NCBI GenBank assembly: GCA_036346275.1
Contig: CM070723.1
Coordinates: 32,804,176 to 32,868,175 of the forward strand
Direction: 5' to 3'
DNA: 64,000 bases
Source of the DNA: Otatea glauca
Taxonomy: Eukaryota > Streptophyta > Magnoliopsida > Poales > Poaceae
The position numbers and the translations under genes are program-made. The notes below the pieces were generated by a model. It searched no databases, was not told the origin of the DNA, and saw only the letters and a list, made by a program, of their open reading frames with translations. Every line of letters starts with the position of its first letter. Within the stretch, counting starts at the first letter, position 1. Shown here piece after piece: positions 54,403 to 64,000 of this stretch.

Positions 54403-55200
54403 TCAACTACAACAAAAACATGCAAAGATTCTAAGCACTATGTTTATGTTAACCTTTTATTAAACATTTTAATAAAAGATACTCCTATTTTATGTCCCTT
54501 TTATAGACACATAGTGAGTATTCAAGATCCATATTCATCAAACACTAGTGAGCTTTGGCATCACTGCTAGAAATTTAATGACATAGGTAAGCAACACCTT
54601 TACTAATTACATCTTATGTAACTCTTGTTTGTTGAGTATGAAAACAAGTAATAAATGTCTCCGTCAACTTGACTCATGGCCAGGTCAACCAGCCCCTAGG
54701 GCTCACATGAGGGAGGGAGCACTTCCCGTTTTCGGGTGCCAATTAAGAAACCTGTCTCATGTGTGTTTTCCTAGACACCAATTGTCTTATATAGGTTCCT
54801 TCATTACTGAAATCAAATCACAACCACTTATGTCCTCAAGCCCAAAACTGTTTTGATAGCTTGATTAAATCTACCATTGTTATTCATGATGTGTCCAACA
54901 CATCCCTATCATCTATTAAGATAGCTATTGATATACTACTTTGGCAGTCATATCAAAAATGATCTAAATTCTTGATAGGTGCAACAATTGGATGGACATT
55001 TTGATTTAAAATTTTTAATTATAGGGATGAACAATATCTACTATGAACATGGCATCACACGCAATGAGTATAAAGAAAATAGCAAGAATTAAACACACAT
55101 CCACAGAAAAACAAAATAAAATGTGAAATAGCATGGCCCTTAGCATTAAGATCTCCATCATCATGCTTGTTTGTTCACCTAACCACCTTGCTTGATTGTT
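54403..55200 (-). other. Left copia leader arm
   Basis: Non-coding mirror image of 55441-56231. It holds a short hairpin, CTTTTATTAAACATTTTAATAAAAG, near 54455-54480. A plus-strand frame at 54629-54856 is antisense to the element and is matched by its mirror, so it reflects arm similarity. Confidence 0.85.
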
Positions 55201-55440
55201 CACCTAATCATAATGCTTGATACCATCGTCTTCATCATTATGGATGCAACGCCTTACAACTTTTGGTAATGAATTTTACATGAGGGTTTGAAGCATCACA
55301 AGTCGACACGCAGGTCGTTATACAATTTAAATAGCCTTATGCCTTGACACAGCACGCAGGCTATGCGAAAATTACATGCATCACATACACATAGGCCATA
55401 CTATTTCACATAATTTCCTGCAAAAATGAGTTAAACAAAG
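55201..55440. other. Centre (spacer) of the copia inverted pair
   Basis: This 240-bp stretch is not shared between arms and shows no LTR sequence. On the minus strand TGGTATCAAGC (55225-55215) lies directly upstream of the left leader, so the left copy appears to keep its primer binding site while the 5' LTR beyond it is missing. The rest is unrecognised. Confidence 0.7.
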
Positions 55441-56231
55441 ACAATCAAGGTGGCAAGGTGAACAAACAAGCATGATGATGGAGATCTTAATGCTAAGGGC
55501 CATGCTATTTCACAGCTTATTTTGATTTTCTATGGATGTGTGTTTAATCCTTGCTATTTTCTTTATGCTCATTGCATGTGATGCCATATTCTTAGTAGAT
55601 ATTGTTCATCCCTATAGTTAAAATTTTAAGTCAAAATGTCCATCCAATTGTTGCACCTATCAAGAATTTAGATCGTTATTGATATGACTGCCAAAGTAGT
55701 ATATCAATGGCTATCTTATAGATGATAGGGATGTGTTGGACACATCACGCATAACAATGGTAGATTTAATCAAGCTATCAAAACGGTTTTGGGCTTGAGG
55801 ACATAAGTGGTTGGGATTTGATTTCAGTAATGAAGGAACCTATATAAGACAATTGGTGTCTAGGAAAACACACTTGAGACAGGTTTCTTAATTGGCACCC
55901 GAAAACGGGAAGTGCTCCCTCCCTCATGTGAGCCCTTGGGGCAGGTTGACCTGGCCATGAGTCAAGTTGACGGAGGCATTCATTACTTGTTTTCATACTC
56001 AACAAACAAGAGTTACATAAGATGTAATTAGCAAAGGTGTTGCTTACCTATGTCATTAAATTTCTAGCAGTGATGCCAAAGCTCACTAGTATTTGATGAA
56101 TATGGATCTTGAATACTCACTATGTGTCTATAAAAGGGACATAAAATAGGAGTGTCTTTTATTAAAATGTTTAATAAAAGTTTTATATAAACATAGTGCT
56201 TAGAATCTTTGCATGTCTTTGTTATAGTTCA
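55441..56231 (+). other. Right copia leader arm
   Basis: Starts ACAATCAAGG within the leader, about 20 bases downstream of where a primer binding site would be, and runs to the gag ATG at 56232. It mirrors 54403-55200 with few differences. A hairpin CTTTTATTAAAATG...AATAAAAG lies near 56157-56180. Confidence 0.85.
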
Positions 56232-56795
56232 ATGGCACCTTCTCCTACTCCTGCTACACCTGGTTTGGCTTTGAGATCGGTTTTGGAAAGGGAAAAACTT
56301 AATGGAACTAATTTTGTTGATTGGTATCGCAACCTGAGAATTGTTCTCAAGCATGAAAAGAAGGACTATGTTCTAGAGAATTCAATTCCTGATGAACCAG
56401 CCAAAAATGCTCCTCTCAATTTGATGGTTGAATACGAAAAGCATGTTAATGCTTCTGTAGAGGTCAGTTGTCTCATGCTTGTCACCATGGACTCTGAGCT
56501 CCAAAAGCAATATGAGGACCAAGATGCTTACAATATGATTGTGGGCTTGAAGGGCATGTTTGGGAATCAAGCAAGAGCTGAGAGGTATGGTATCTTAAAG
56601 CTTTTATTTGCTTGTAAGCTGGCTGAAGGCAGTCCAGTCAGCCCTCATGTGATCAAGATGATTGGTTACATCGGGAGATTGGAAAAACTTGAGTTTCCCC
56701 TTAGCCTCGGTTTGGCCACAGATGTTATTCTCCAGTCTCTGCCACAGAGTTTTGAGCCATTCATTATGAATTTTCATATGAATAGCATGGAAGAG
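56232..56795 (+). pseudogene. Right copia gag, first part
   Basis: Starts ATG 56232 (MAPSPTPATPGLALRS). KLNGTNFVDWYRNLRIVLKH, VEVSCLMLVTMDSELQKQY, DAYNMIVGLKGMFGNQARA and ILQSLPQSFEPFIMNFHMNS follow with no stop up to the insertion at 56796. This first part of gag is better preserved than its left-arm counterpart. The last codons before the insertion lack two bases (GA) relative to the uninterrupted copy. Confidence 0.92.
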
Positions 56796-59319
56796 TGAAA
56801 GTGCATCTAGTCACTTATGTTATTTTGGTGATTAATGACAAACACTCATAATGACAATCTATGCAATTAAGTAAATGCTTAACTTAGTGCTTAACAAATG
56901 ACAAACCTCTAATATGATTATATTGCTATGAGAATAACTTGTTATTGCCTAGTTGAGTATCAGTCTCATCTATTTAGAGGAAAATCAAGTAGGATGGTTA
57001 AGCAAAGATAAGGTATGCAATTTTGGTATCTATTCTATATTTGTTATTGCATTCCTTTCGTGCAAATGCATAGTGAACTCCAAGTAGCATGTTGATTATA
57101 TATATGCACATTGGTTCATGTCATATTTATTTGTGCATATATATTCATTTGAGTTCATTATGTGCTTTGTTTTTAGTATGCATGTATTAACTAGAGTTAA
57201 ACTTCGTATTGCTATAGATTGACTTGATGCATGCATGTCTTAGTTGTGTATCTTCTCATGCACTTCTCTTGGTGAAGTTTAATCTAGAGTTGGATCACAT
57301 ATTTACTCTTATTCCAAATATTATTTGCACATGTACAATTCGTGTACATTCTATCATGTGCTTCATTTAAGTAAAGACTGTGATCCTTGCCATGATTTAA
57401 TTGATTCATCATATTGGCAATTATCTCTCTAGTGCATATATATCAATTACATATTCATCATGATGTACTTAGTAGAGAACATTTCTTATGTCAAGTGTTT
57501 CCAGTTATGTTGTGCTTCTTTTTATGAAACACTTATTGTAATCAATTGCTCACAAATATCAATTTGTTCATATCTATTGAGCTTTTGGGACTAATGTCTT
57601 TCATGAGTAGTTTGGAAAGAATTAGGTCCCGTCGTGTATGATGACCAAGGTATCTTGGAGGATGATCATTGTCGAGGTCAACAAGACGGCGGTGTCACCA
57701 AGAGTTGAGGACTAAGTCAAGAGCGACTTGGCGTGGAGATCGTCAGAGAGGATGATCAAGTCAAGGTTGATAGGACGAGAGTCTCATGAGGTGAATCGAG
57801 TCGAGTTGGACAAGGCGAAGATGTCATCAATTATATGGTGAAGGTCTTCATGCATCGACATCAAGAAAGAAGACGGCAAGTGACTATTTCTAGACTTATA
57901 TTATCTTTGATTTATTTTGAGTCTAAGGATTGCCGTACTATTAAGAGGGATGCGATGTCGAATGACTTTTAGATGTGTCAAGTGCTCAAGTGATCCATTC
58001 TTGTGAATCTTAGGAAGAGAGTGGTGTTGGTAGTGCCGGAAAGTGAGGGTTGTATGTCTCTCTTGATTTCTTTGTGAAATCTGTATTTATCCTTTGAGTT
58101 TTGGGTAGTGAGACCTTGTTAGTTGTGTAGCCCTCGTTCTTAGCTTTCAATAGAGTCCAAAATCACTGAAATCGGAGTCCGGAGTGAAAAGTTATGCTCG
58201 TTTTCGTCGGGCTGGCCAGTGCAATCCGGACATTCCGGGTTGACACCCTCGGTGGCTGCTCTGAGTCAATCCGGAGTATCCGAGATTTTTTCCGGAGTCT
58301 CCGGGTTGTGGGCAGCTGTTTCCAACGGCTAGTTTTTTTGGAACCTCTATTTAAAGCCCCCTTCTTCCTCACTTCAAAGTGGCCGTTATCTCACTGATTA
58401 GAGGTGCTATACCCTTGTTCTTGAGCCCCCAAAATACCTCTTTACCCTTAGATCTAAGTGATCCCCTTGTGAGAAGGGTTGGGAAGAGTTTGAGGAGTGA
58501 GGTGCTAGGTTGAGTGAGATTTGAGTTGATTGAGCACTTGATTTCATCTCCAAGCTTGTTCTTCGTGAGCATTTGTTACTCTTGGAGGTTGAGGACTCCT
58601 AGACTGCTAGGAGGTCGCCTACGAGCCACCGGAGCTTTGTGTGGTTGGCCATGGGAAGTTTGTGAAGGCCGGTTCCGCCTCCGTAAGGGAAGGAATCAAA
58701 GGAGTGAAGACCGGCGAGTGCATTTGTGCAACACCGGGAGGAAGAGGGTTGAAAGAGACCCCGGCTCAAGTGTGACCGAGCCGCCTCAACGGAGACATAG
58801 GATCCCCTCAAGGATCCGAACTTCGGGTGAAAAATCATCGTCTCCAAGTTTGCTTCTTTTTCTTGCTTTAGCATTTGATTTTGTATCTTGAAATTGCCCG
58901 ATCTACTCTTTTGTTGTGTTTGGCTCTAGATCTACATCATTCCCTCGTACCTGATTGCATTTAGATCTTTTGTATTCAAGTAGATTGTTGAAAAAATTGC
59001 AGGGATTTAAAATCTCATTTCGAGGTCTTAAATCCGGAGTATCCGGACTCCTCAACCCGGATAGTCCGGACATTTCGGAGTATCCGGAGATAAGTCTCGG
59101 ACACTCCGGTCTCAGTCCCTCGGGTCCAATCCGGAGTATCCGGACTCGACCCAGACAATCGGACATACGAAGTATCCGGATAAAAGTCCCGGACACTCCG
59201 GACTTAGACCCTCGGGAGATTTTATTTAGCTGCAAATTTTTTTATCCCGCTGCATTTAGTGTTAAATATTTTAATTTGCCTATTCACCCCCCCTCTAGGC
59301 GACATCCCCTGTCCTTTCA
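56796..59319 (+). mobile_element. Solo LTR (TGAAAG...CTTTCA), 2.5 kb, in copia gag
   Basis: Ends TGAAAGTGCATCTAG and CACCCCCCCTCTAGGCG...GTCCTTTCA. AAGAG flanks both sides (56791-56795 and 59320-59324); the uninterrupted left-arm copy has AAGAG once. No retroviral-type protein is encoded inside, and the TG...CA ends with a 5-bp duplication indicate a solo LTR. The 3' end resembles the family at 2639-4381, but the 5' part differs, so it is a related yet distinct family. A TCCGGAGTATCCGG array occurs near its 3' end. Confidence 0.92.
58205..59220 (+). repeat. Dispersed TCCGGAGTATCCGGAC repeats in the solo LTR
   Basis: Two clusters (58217-58310 and 59030-59215) hold about fifteen copies of ATCCGGA, CTCCGG and CCGGACATTCCGG variants. 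In the second cluster a larger unit, TCCGGAGTATCCGGACTC ... CGGACACTCCGG ... CCCTCGGG, is repeated twice. Confidence 0.75.
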
Positions 59320-60010
59320 AAGAGCCTAACCGAGCTACATGGGATGCTCAAGGCTGCCGAGGAAAGCATTAAGAAAAAACCCAATCATGTGATGATGGTT
59401 CAGAAAAGAACTGCATTCAAAAAGAGGAAGGCTAAGGCTGGGGGAACGGGAAAGAGCAAGGTCAAGGGCAAGGCTCAAGATGAGATCGCAAGCCTCAAAA
59501 CTAAGCTTCAGAAGCTTAAAGTTGGCCCTCAACCTAATACCCAATGCTTCTATTGCAAGAAATCAAGACATTGGAAACGGAACTGCGAAAAGTACCTAGC
59601 AGATAAGAAGAATGGAAATGTGGTTTCCACTTCAGGTATTAATGTTATAGAAATTAATCTTGCTACTTCTTCACTCAGCTCATGGGTATATGATACTGAT
59701 TTGGTTGCTCACATTTGCAATTCAATGCAGGGGCTGATAAAGAGTAGAGACTTGGAAAAAGGAGAAGGGATCTTCGTGGGGGGAATAAAGCAAGAGTTGC
59801 TGGTCTTGCCGTTGGCACATACCCATTGCATTTGCCTTCAGGATTAGTTTTAGAACTCAATAATTATTATTTTGTTCCATCTTTGAGTAGAAACATTATT
59901 TCATCTTCTTGTTTGGAACATGAAGGTTATGATTTCAGAATAAAGAACTTTGTTTGTTCAATATTTTTGAATGGTATGTATTATGGTCGTTGCCCCATGG
60001 TGGATGGGTT
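59320..60010 (+). pseudogene. Right copia gag end and protease
   Basis: Resumes SLTELHGMLKAAEESIKK after the insert. A basic segment FKKRKAKAGGTGKSKVKG precedes the zinc knuckle CFYCKKSRHWKRNC (about 59543-59585), which keeps the C-x2-C-x4-H-x4-C spacing lost in the left arm. Protease appears as WVYDTDLVAHICNSMQGL, with the D-S/T-G motif reading DTD. A frameshift near 59770 (GEGIFVGGIKQ) precedes the LPSGLVLELNNYYFVPSLSR part. Confidence 0.9.
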
Positions 60011-62570
60011 GTACGTCTTTGAACTCGAAGAGAAATCTGTCTATAATATTAATGTAAAAAGGCATCGACCTAATGATTTGAAACCTACCTTTTTATGGCA
60101 TTGTCGCTTAGGTCATATAAATGAGAAGCGCATGAAGAAGCTCCATGGTGATGGACTTCTAACCTCATTTGATTTTGAATCATTTGAAACATGTGAATCT
60201 TGTTTACTTGGCAATATGACAAAAGCCCCTTTCACAGGTTTTAGTGAGAGAGCGAGTGAATTATTGGCCCTAGTACATACAGATGTATGTGGACCAATGA
60301 GCTCGACTGCTAGGGGTGGGTTTCAGTACTTTGTAACTTTTACCGATGACTTTAGTAGATATGGATATATCTATTTAATGAGGCATAAATATGAAACTTT
60401 TGAAAGGTTCAAAGAGTTTCAAAACGAAGTATAAAATCAACTTGGCAAATCAATAAAACACTTACGATCAGATCGTGGTGGCGAATACTTGAGCCAAGAG
60501 TTTGGTGATCATCTAAAGCAATGTGGAATCGTTCCGCAACTTACTTCGCCAGGAACGCCTCAATGGAATGGCGTGTCCGAATGATGAAACTGAATTTTAT
60601 TAGATATGGTTCGGTCAATGATGAGCCAAACAGATCTGCTATTATCCTTCTGGGGTTTCGCTCTAGAGACAGCTGCGTTCACTTTGAATAGGGTCCCATC
60701 AAAATCCGTTGAGAAGACGCCATATGAGATATGGACTGGGAGAAGACCCATGTTGTTATTTCTCAAGATATGGGGATGTGAGGCTTATGTAAAACGTTTA
60801 CAATCAGATAAACTCGCACCTACATTAGAAAAATGCTTTTTTGTGGGGTATTCTAAAGAAACAAAAGGATATTACTTTTACAAAAGAAACGAGAACAAAG
60901 TTTTTGTTGCTCAAAATGGTGTCTTTTTGGAGAAAGAGTTTCTTTCAAAAGAAATCAGTAGGAGTGATGTGTATGTTGATGAAGTTCGAGAATCACATGA
61001 ATATGTTCAAGCTACCACTGAGCCTTCACAAGATGTATAAAGTGTTGTACAACCTTTGGAAGAGACTCTAGCCCCACGTAGGTCGAGGAGACCACGTCAT
61101 GTTCCTATAAGATATAGGAATGACATATTATTGTTGGACAATGATGAGCCCACGACTTATAAAGAAGCAATGATGGACCCAAACTCCGAAAAATGGCTTG
61201 AAGCCATGAGATCCGAAATTCAATCCATGCATGACAATCAAGTTTGGAACTTGGTCGATTCTCCTGATGCTGTAAAAACATTGAATGCAAATGGATTTTC
61301 AAGAAGAAGATAGACGTAGATGGAAATGTTCAGATCTATAAGGCACGATTGGTGGCAAAGGGTTTCAAACAAGTTCAAGGAGTTGAATATGATGAAACCT
61401 TCTCACCGGTAGCCATGCTCAAGTCTGTCCGGATTATTTTAGCTATTGCTGCATATTTCGATTATGAAATATGGCAGATGGATGTCAAAACAGCCTTCCT
61501 TAATTGGAATCTATTTGAGGATGTATACATGATACAACGTGAAGGTTTTGTTGATCCTAAATATGCTAAAAGGGTATGCAAACTTCAAAGATCCATTTAT
61601 GGGTTAAAGCAAGCATCTCGGAGTTGGAACATTCGTTTTGATGAAGTGGTCAAAGGTTTTGACTTTATCAAAAACGAAGAGCCTTGTGTTTACAAGAAGG
61701 CTAGTGGGAGCGCACTTGTGTTTCTGATTTTGTATGTGAATGACATATTATTGATCGGGAATGATATTCCGATGCTTGAAGATGTTAAGACTTCATTGAA
61801 AAGGAGTTTCTCAATGAAGGACTTGGGAGAAGCATGCTATATCTTAGGCATAAAAATCTATAGAGATAGATCAAAAAGGTTAATTAGATTAAGTCAGGAA
61901 ACATACATTGACAAGATATTGAAAAGGTTCAATATGCATGAATCCAAGAGAGGTTTCATGCCAATGTCACATGGCATCAGTCTCTACAAGAATCAGTGTC
62001 CTTCAACATCTAATGAGCGAGACAGGATGAGCAAGATTCCATATGCTTCAGCTATTGGGTCTATTATGTATGTCATGATATGTACACACCCAGATGTCTC
62101 ATATGCTCTAAGTGTCACGAGCAGATACCAAGCGGATCCTGGTGATGGTCATTGGATAGCCGTAAAAAATATCCTGAAGTACTTGAGAAGAACTAAGGGT
62201 ATGTTCCTTATTTTTGGAGGTGAGGAAGATCTGGTTGCAAAGGGTTACACCGATGCAAGCTTCCAAACTGACAAAGATGATTTTCGATCACAATCCGGGT
62301 TTGTGTTTACACTAAATGGAGGAGCAGTAAGCTAGAAGAGTTCCAAGCAAAACACGGTGGCCGACTCTACGACAGAAGCAGAGTACATTGCGGCTTCGGA
62401 GGCCGCAAAAGAAGCTGTGTGGATTAAGAAGTTTATCACAGAGCTTGGTGTGGTCGCTAGTCCCTCTAGTCCAATGGACATCTATTGTGATAATAGTGGT
62501 GCCATTGCACAAGCAAAAGAGCCTAGATCACATCAGAAATCTAAACACATACTCCGTTGACAAAGCCACT
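60011..62570 (+). pseudogene. Right copia pol: integrase, reverse transcriptase, RNase H
   Basis: Integrase: FLWHCRLGHINEKRMKKL, CESCLLGNM, VHTDVCGPMSST, DDFSRYGYIYL, a stop at 60432, SDRGGEYLSQEFG, and the NGV segment with a frameshift near 60580. The second half (MMSQTDLLLSFWGFALETAA, NRVPSKSVEKTPYEIW) runs to a stop at 61037. RT: EAMRSEIQSMHDNQVWNL, frameshift near 61290, QMDVKTAFLNWNLFEDVYM, then LILYVNDILLIGND (about 61723-61764), in which the second catalytic position of YVDD is Asn. RNase H keeps YTDASFQTDKDDF, EYIAASEAAKEAVW and DNSGAIAQAK but lacks about 80 bases after KHILR that the left arm retains. Confidence 0.92.
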
Positions 62571-62640
62571 ACCACTGCCTAAGCATGAGGCGCACACGAG
62601 GTCTATTGGTATTAGATACTTAATTGATTGACTCAAGTGC

Positions 62641-62651
62641 AAGTGGGAGAT
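62641..62651 (+). promoter_or_regulatory. Polypurine tract of the right copia
   Basis: AAGTGGGAGAT lies directly before the LTR start TGTTAGTGTTATTCCC. Confidence 0.8.
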
Positions 62652-63998
62652 TGTTAGTGTTATTCCCTTGAGGCAATCATTTAGATGATTGTAACATGAC
62701 TATGTTTATGAATAATAATATGATTATTAGTCCAATGAATGTATATCATTGTATTGATTAACAAGTATGTGACTTGCTTATGAAGCCCTTTACTTATTGA
62801 TGTAATTCGATAAATATCTCTGATCGGATATCATCGTATAAGACAACGATGAATAGATCAGCACATGTAGTGATCGATGATCATGCTTCATAGATCATGG
62901 GATATGGAGACATCATCTATACATTGTGGACGCATGTTGAAGAACATAAGTTAGATAAACCCGCAATGGGACACTGCGAGAATGTTTCATTCTTATGTGT
63001 CATCAGTGTATCTCATATATAGTAGATGTATGATCCTTAGACCAGAGATTGTCATATTCCCTACATGTTTAATAGTTTTCCATTGGGCTAGCAAACACTA
63101 CTTCCTAACCGGATAGTTATAATGGTAGCTTTCATGTTTACTATAAAACGTGCAGAGGGAAGTGAGCAGTCAAGATGGAATTTGCCACTTCAATGAAACG
63201 GAGATATATGATAAGGCCACTCGTGTGATATGATTAAGGAAGTGCATGGCCATGCCGTGATTGAGGAGTCAATCACAACTTATTAATATATCACGGATAC
63301 GAGAGATGGATTGAATCATCAAAGGATGACATGCTTCTCGCCTTGAGTTTAATCTTCATATACTTGGCAAAGGGATTATTACATGAGTACTTTTGATAGG
63401 TTCTGTCCGATTTGATCATAGTATGTTTGGGAGTTGGCATCTTTGCAAGGAGCCGCAACCAACTTTTGGATTCAAAAGGAGTTTTCCGAATCCATGTCCA
63501 AATGTACGTGAACCTGCAGGGTCACACACTTAATGGGCTGGGACGCATTAATTTGGATTGGATCCGTAATTAATGGACCTCGTGGGCTTAGCACGCTGAT
63601 GTGCTCTGGTTTAGGGTTTCATCTCGTGGCTATATAAGGAGGGGAGGAGGGTGGGCGCAGGTGGGCTTTCCCACGGTTTAGAAGTGATTCACCCGAAACC
63701 TTAGCCTCCTCTTCTCGCTACCCTGCCGAGCGACCAGGTGCTTGCACACCGACGCACGATGTTCCATCCCTGGACGTGTAGACTACTGCGGTGATGCTGT
63801 TGCGACTGCGGCGTGGGAGGACGATCCACTCCATCGACGCAACGACTGAGGCGATGACGATCCACTACATCGACATGTGAAGGATTCCGCAATTGCGCGT
63901 CTAGTGGTAATCTAATCTGTGATCCCCTTCTTGCGAGTAGCTTTCTGGTTATGCGGTAAGTTTTTTTGTGCTAGCGTAGCATACCGCGTTCCTCTTCA
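62652..63998 (+). repeat. Right copia 3' LTR
   Basis: TGTTAGTGTTATTCCC to GTTCCTCTTCA, 1347 bp; its reverse complement matches the solo LTR 22915-24270 along its length. A TATATAAGG promoter element is at 63631-63639. Only two bases of flanking DNA (AG) are visible before the window ends. The minus-strand frame at 63701-63892 is not a gene. Confidence 0.92.
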
Positions 63999-64000
63999 AG

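Larger units (their letters stand above)
37533..63998. repeat. Head-to-head copia inverted pair (giant palindrome) with two nested elements
   Basis: Left arm: LTR (37533-38193 plus 49785-50493), then RNase H, RT, integrase, gag and leader, all on the minus strand, up to about 55200. Right arm: the same order mirrored on the plus strand from 55441 to the LTR ending at 63998. Each arm has about 4.7 kb of internal sequence, and leader and coding parts match closely (a 75-codon stretch at 54629-54856 and its mirror at 55778-56005 differs at 3 residues). Neither copy has a 5' LTR; the centre 55201-55440 is not shared. Nested inserts are 38194-49779 and 56796-59319. Confidence 0.9.

Noticed and set aside
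54629..56005. A 75-codon frame at 54629-54856 with a near-identical partner at 55778-56005 on the other strand
   Set aside because: Looks like a conserved small protein, but the two are mirror images within the copia leader arms and antisense to the element. Conservation follows from the inverted repeat.

Overview
The window looks like a repeat-dense stretch of a grass nuclear genome, most likely panicoid. The grounds are CACTA elements with ATCACTGCCGGTTC-type subterminal repeats, a chromodomain Ty3/gypsy element, a Tat-lineage Ty3/gypsy element with a second RNase H, a Ty1/copia family, Tourist-, hAT- and Stowaway-like MITEs, and a CYP71-type P450 fragment. I see no intact host gene, no tRNA or rRNA gene, and no prokaryotic feature. 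Nearly all coding sequence belongs to transposable elements and most of it is broken. Element ends, target-site duplications (TSDs) and splice junctions below were read by eye from the sequence. Family names rest on recognised motifs, not on a database search.

Layout. 1-5680: decayed gypsy remnant and its probable LTR, split by a solo LTR (2639-4381). 5681-6653: non-autonomous CACTA with TSD ATT. 6657-8573: minisatellite, P450 exon fragment on the minus strand (7736-8104), and a hAT-type MITE (8213-8573) just upstream of it. 8684-13469: a 4.8-kb CACTA with TSD GTA, whose transposase gene is internally deleted and fused to its second gene (DUF8039-like, then Ulp1/C48 peptidase); a Tourist-like MITE sits in the transposase. 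13470-19272: decayed non-coding sequence holding an old copia LTR, a 1.07-kb hAT-type element, a gypsy 3' end and a 283-bp tandem duplication. 19273-34539: a complete chromodomain gypsy element (TSD TGATG) carrying a copia solo LTR (22915-24270) in its leader and another solo LTR (27483-29660) in its integrase. 34545-36026: non-coding, with one Stowaway MITE. 36027-37532: left part of a third CACTA.

37533 to the window end is the most unusual part. Two copia copies lie head to head around a 240-bp centre. Each has only its outer 3' LTR, so together they form a giant inverted repeat with internal arms of about 4.7 kb plus a 1.35-kb LTR each. The left LTR is split by a complete 11.6-kb Tat-lineage gypsy element (38194-49779, TSD CAAGT). 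The right arm is split in gag by a 2.5-kb solo LTR (56796-59319, TSD AAGAG). The Tat element carries, antisense between pol and its 3' LTR, a plant-mobile-domain gene with its own TATA box and three frame-preserving GT-AG introns.

The nesting gives a relative order of events: CACTA (36027) was hit by the copia pair, whose left LTR was hit by the Tat gypsy and whose right gag was hit by a solo-LTR family. Independently, gypsy 19273-34539 was hit by two LTR elements that later collapsed to solo LTRs.
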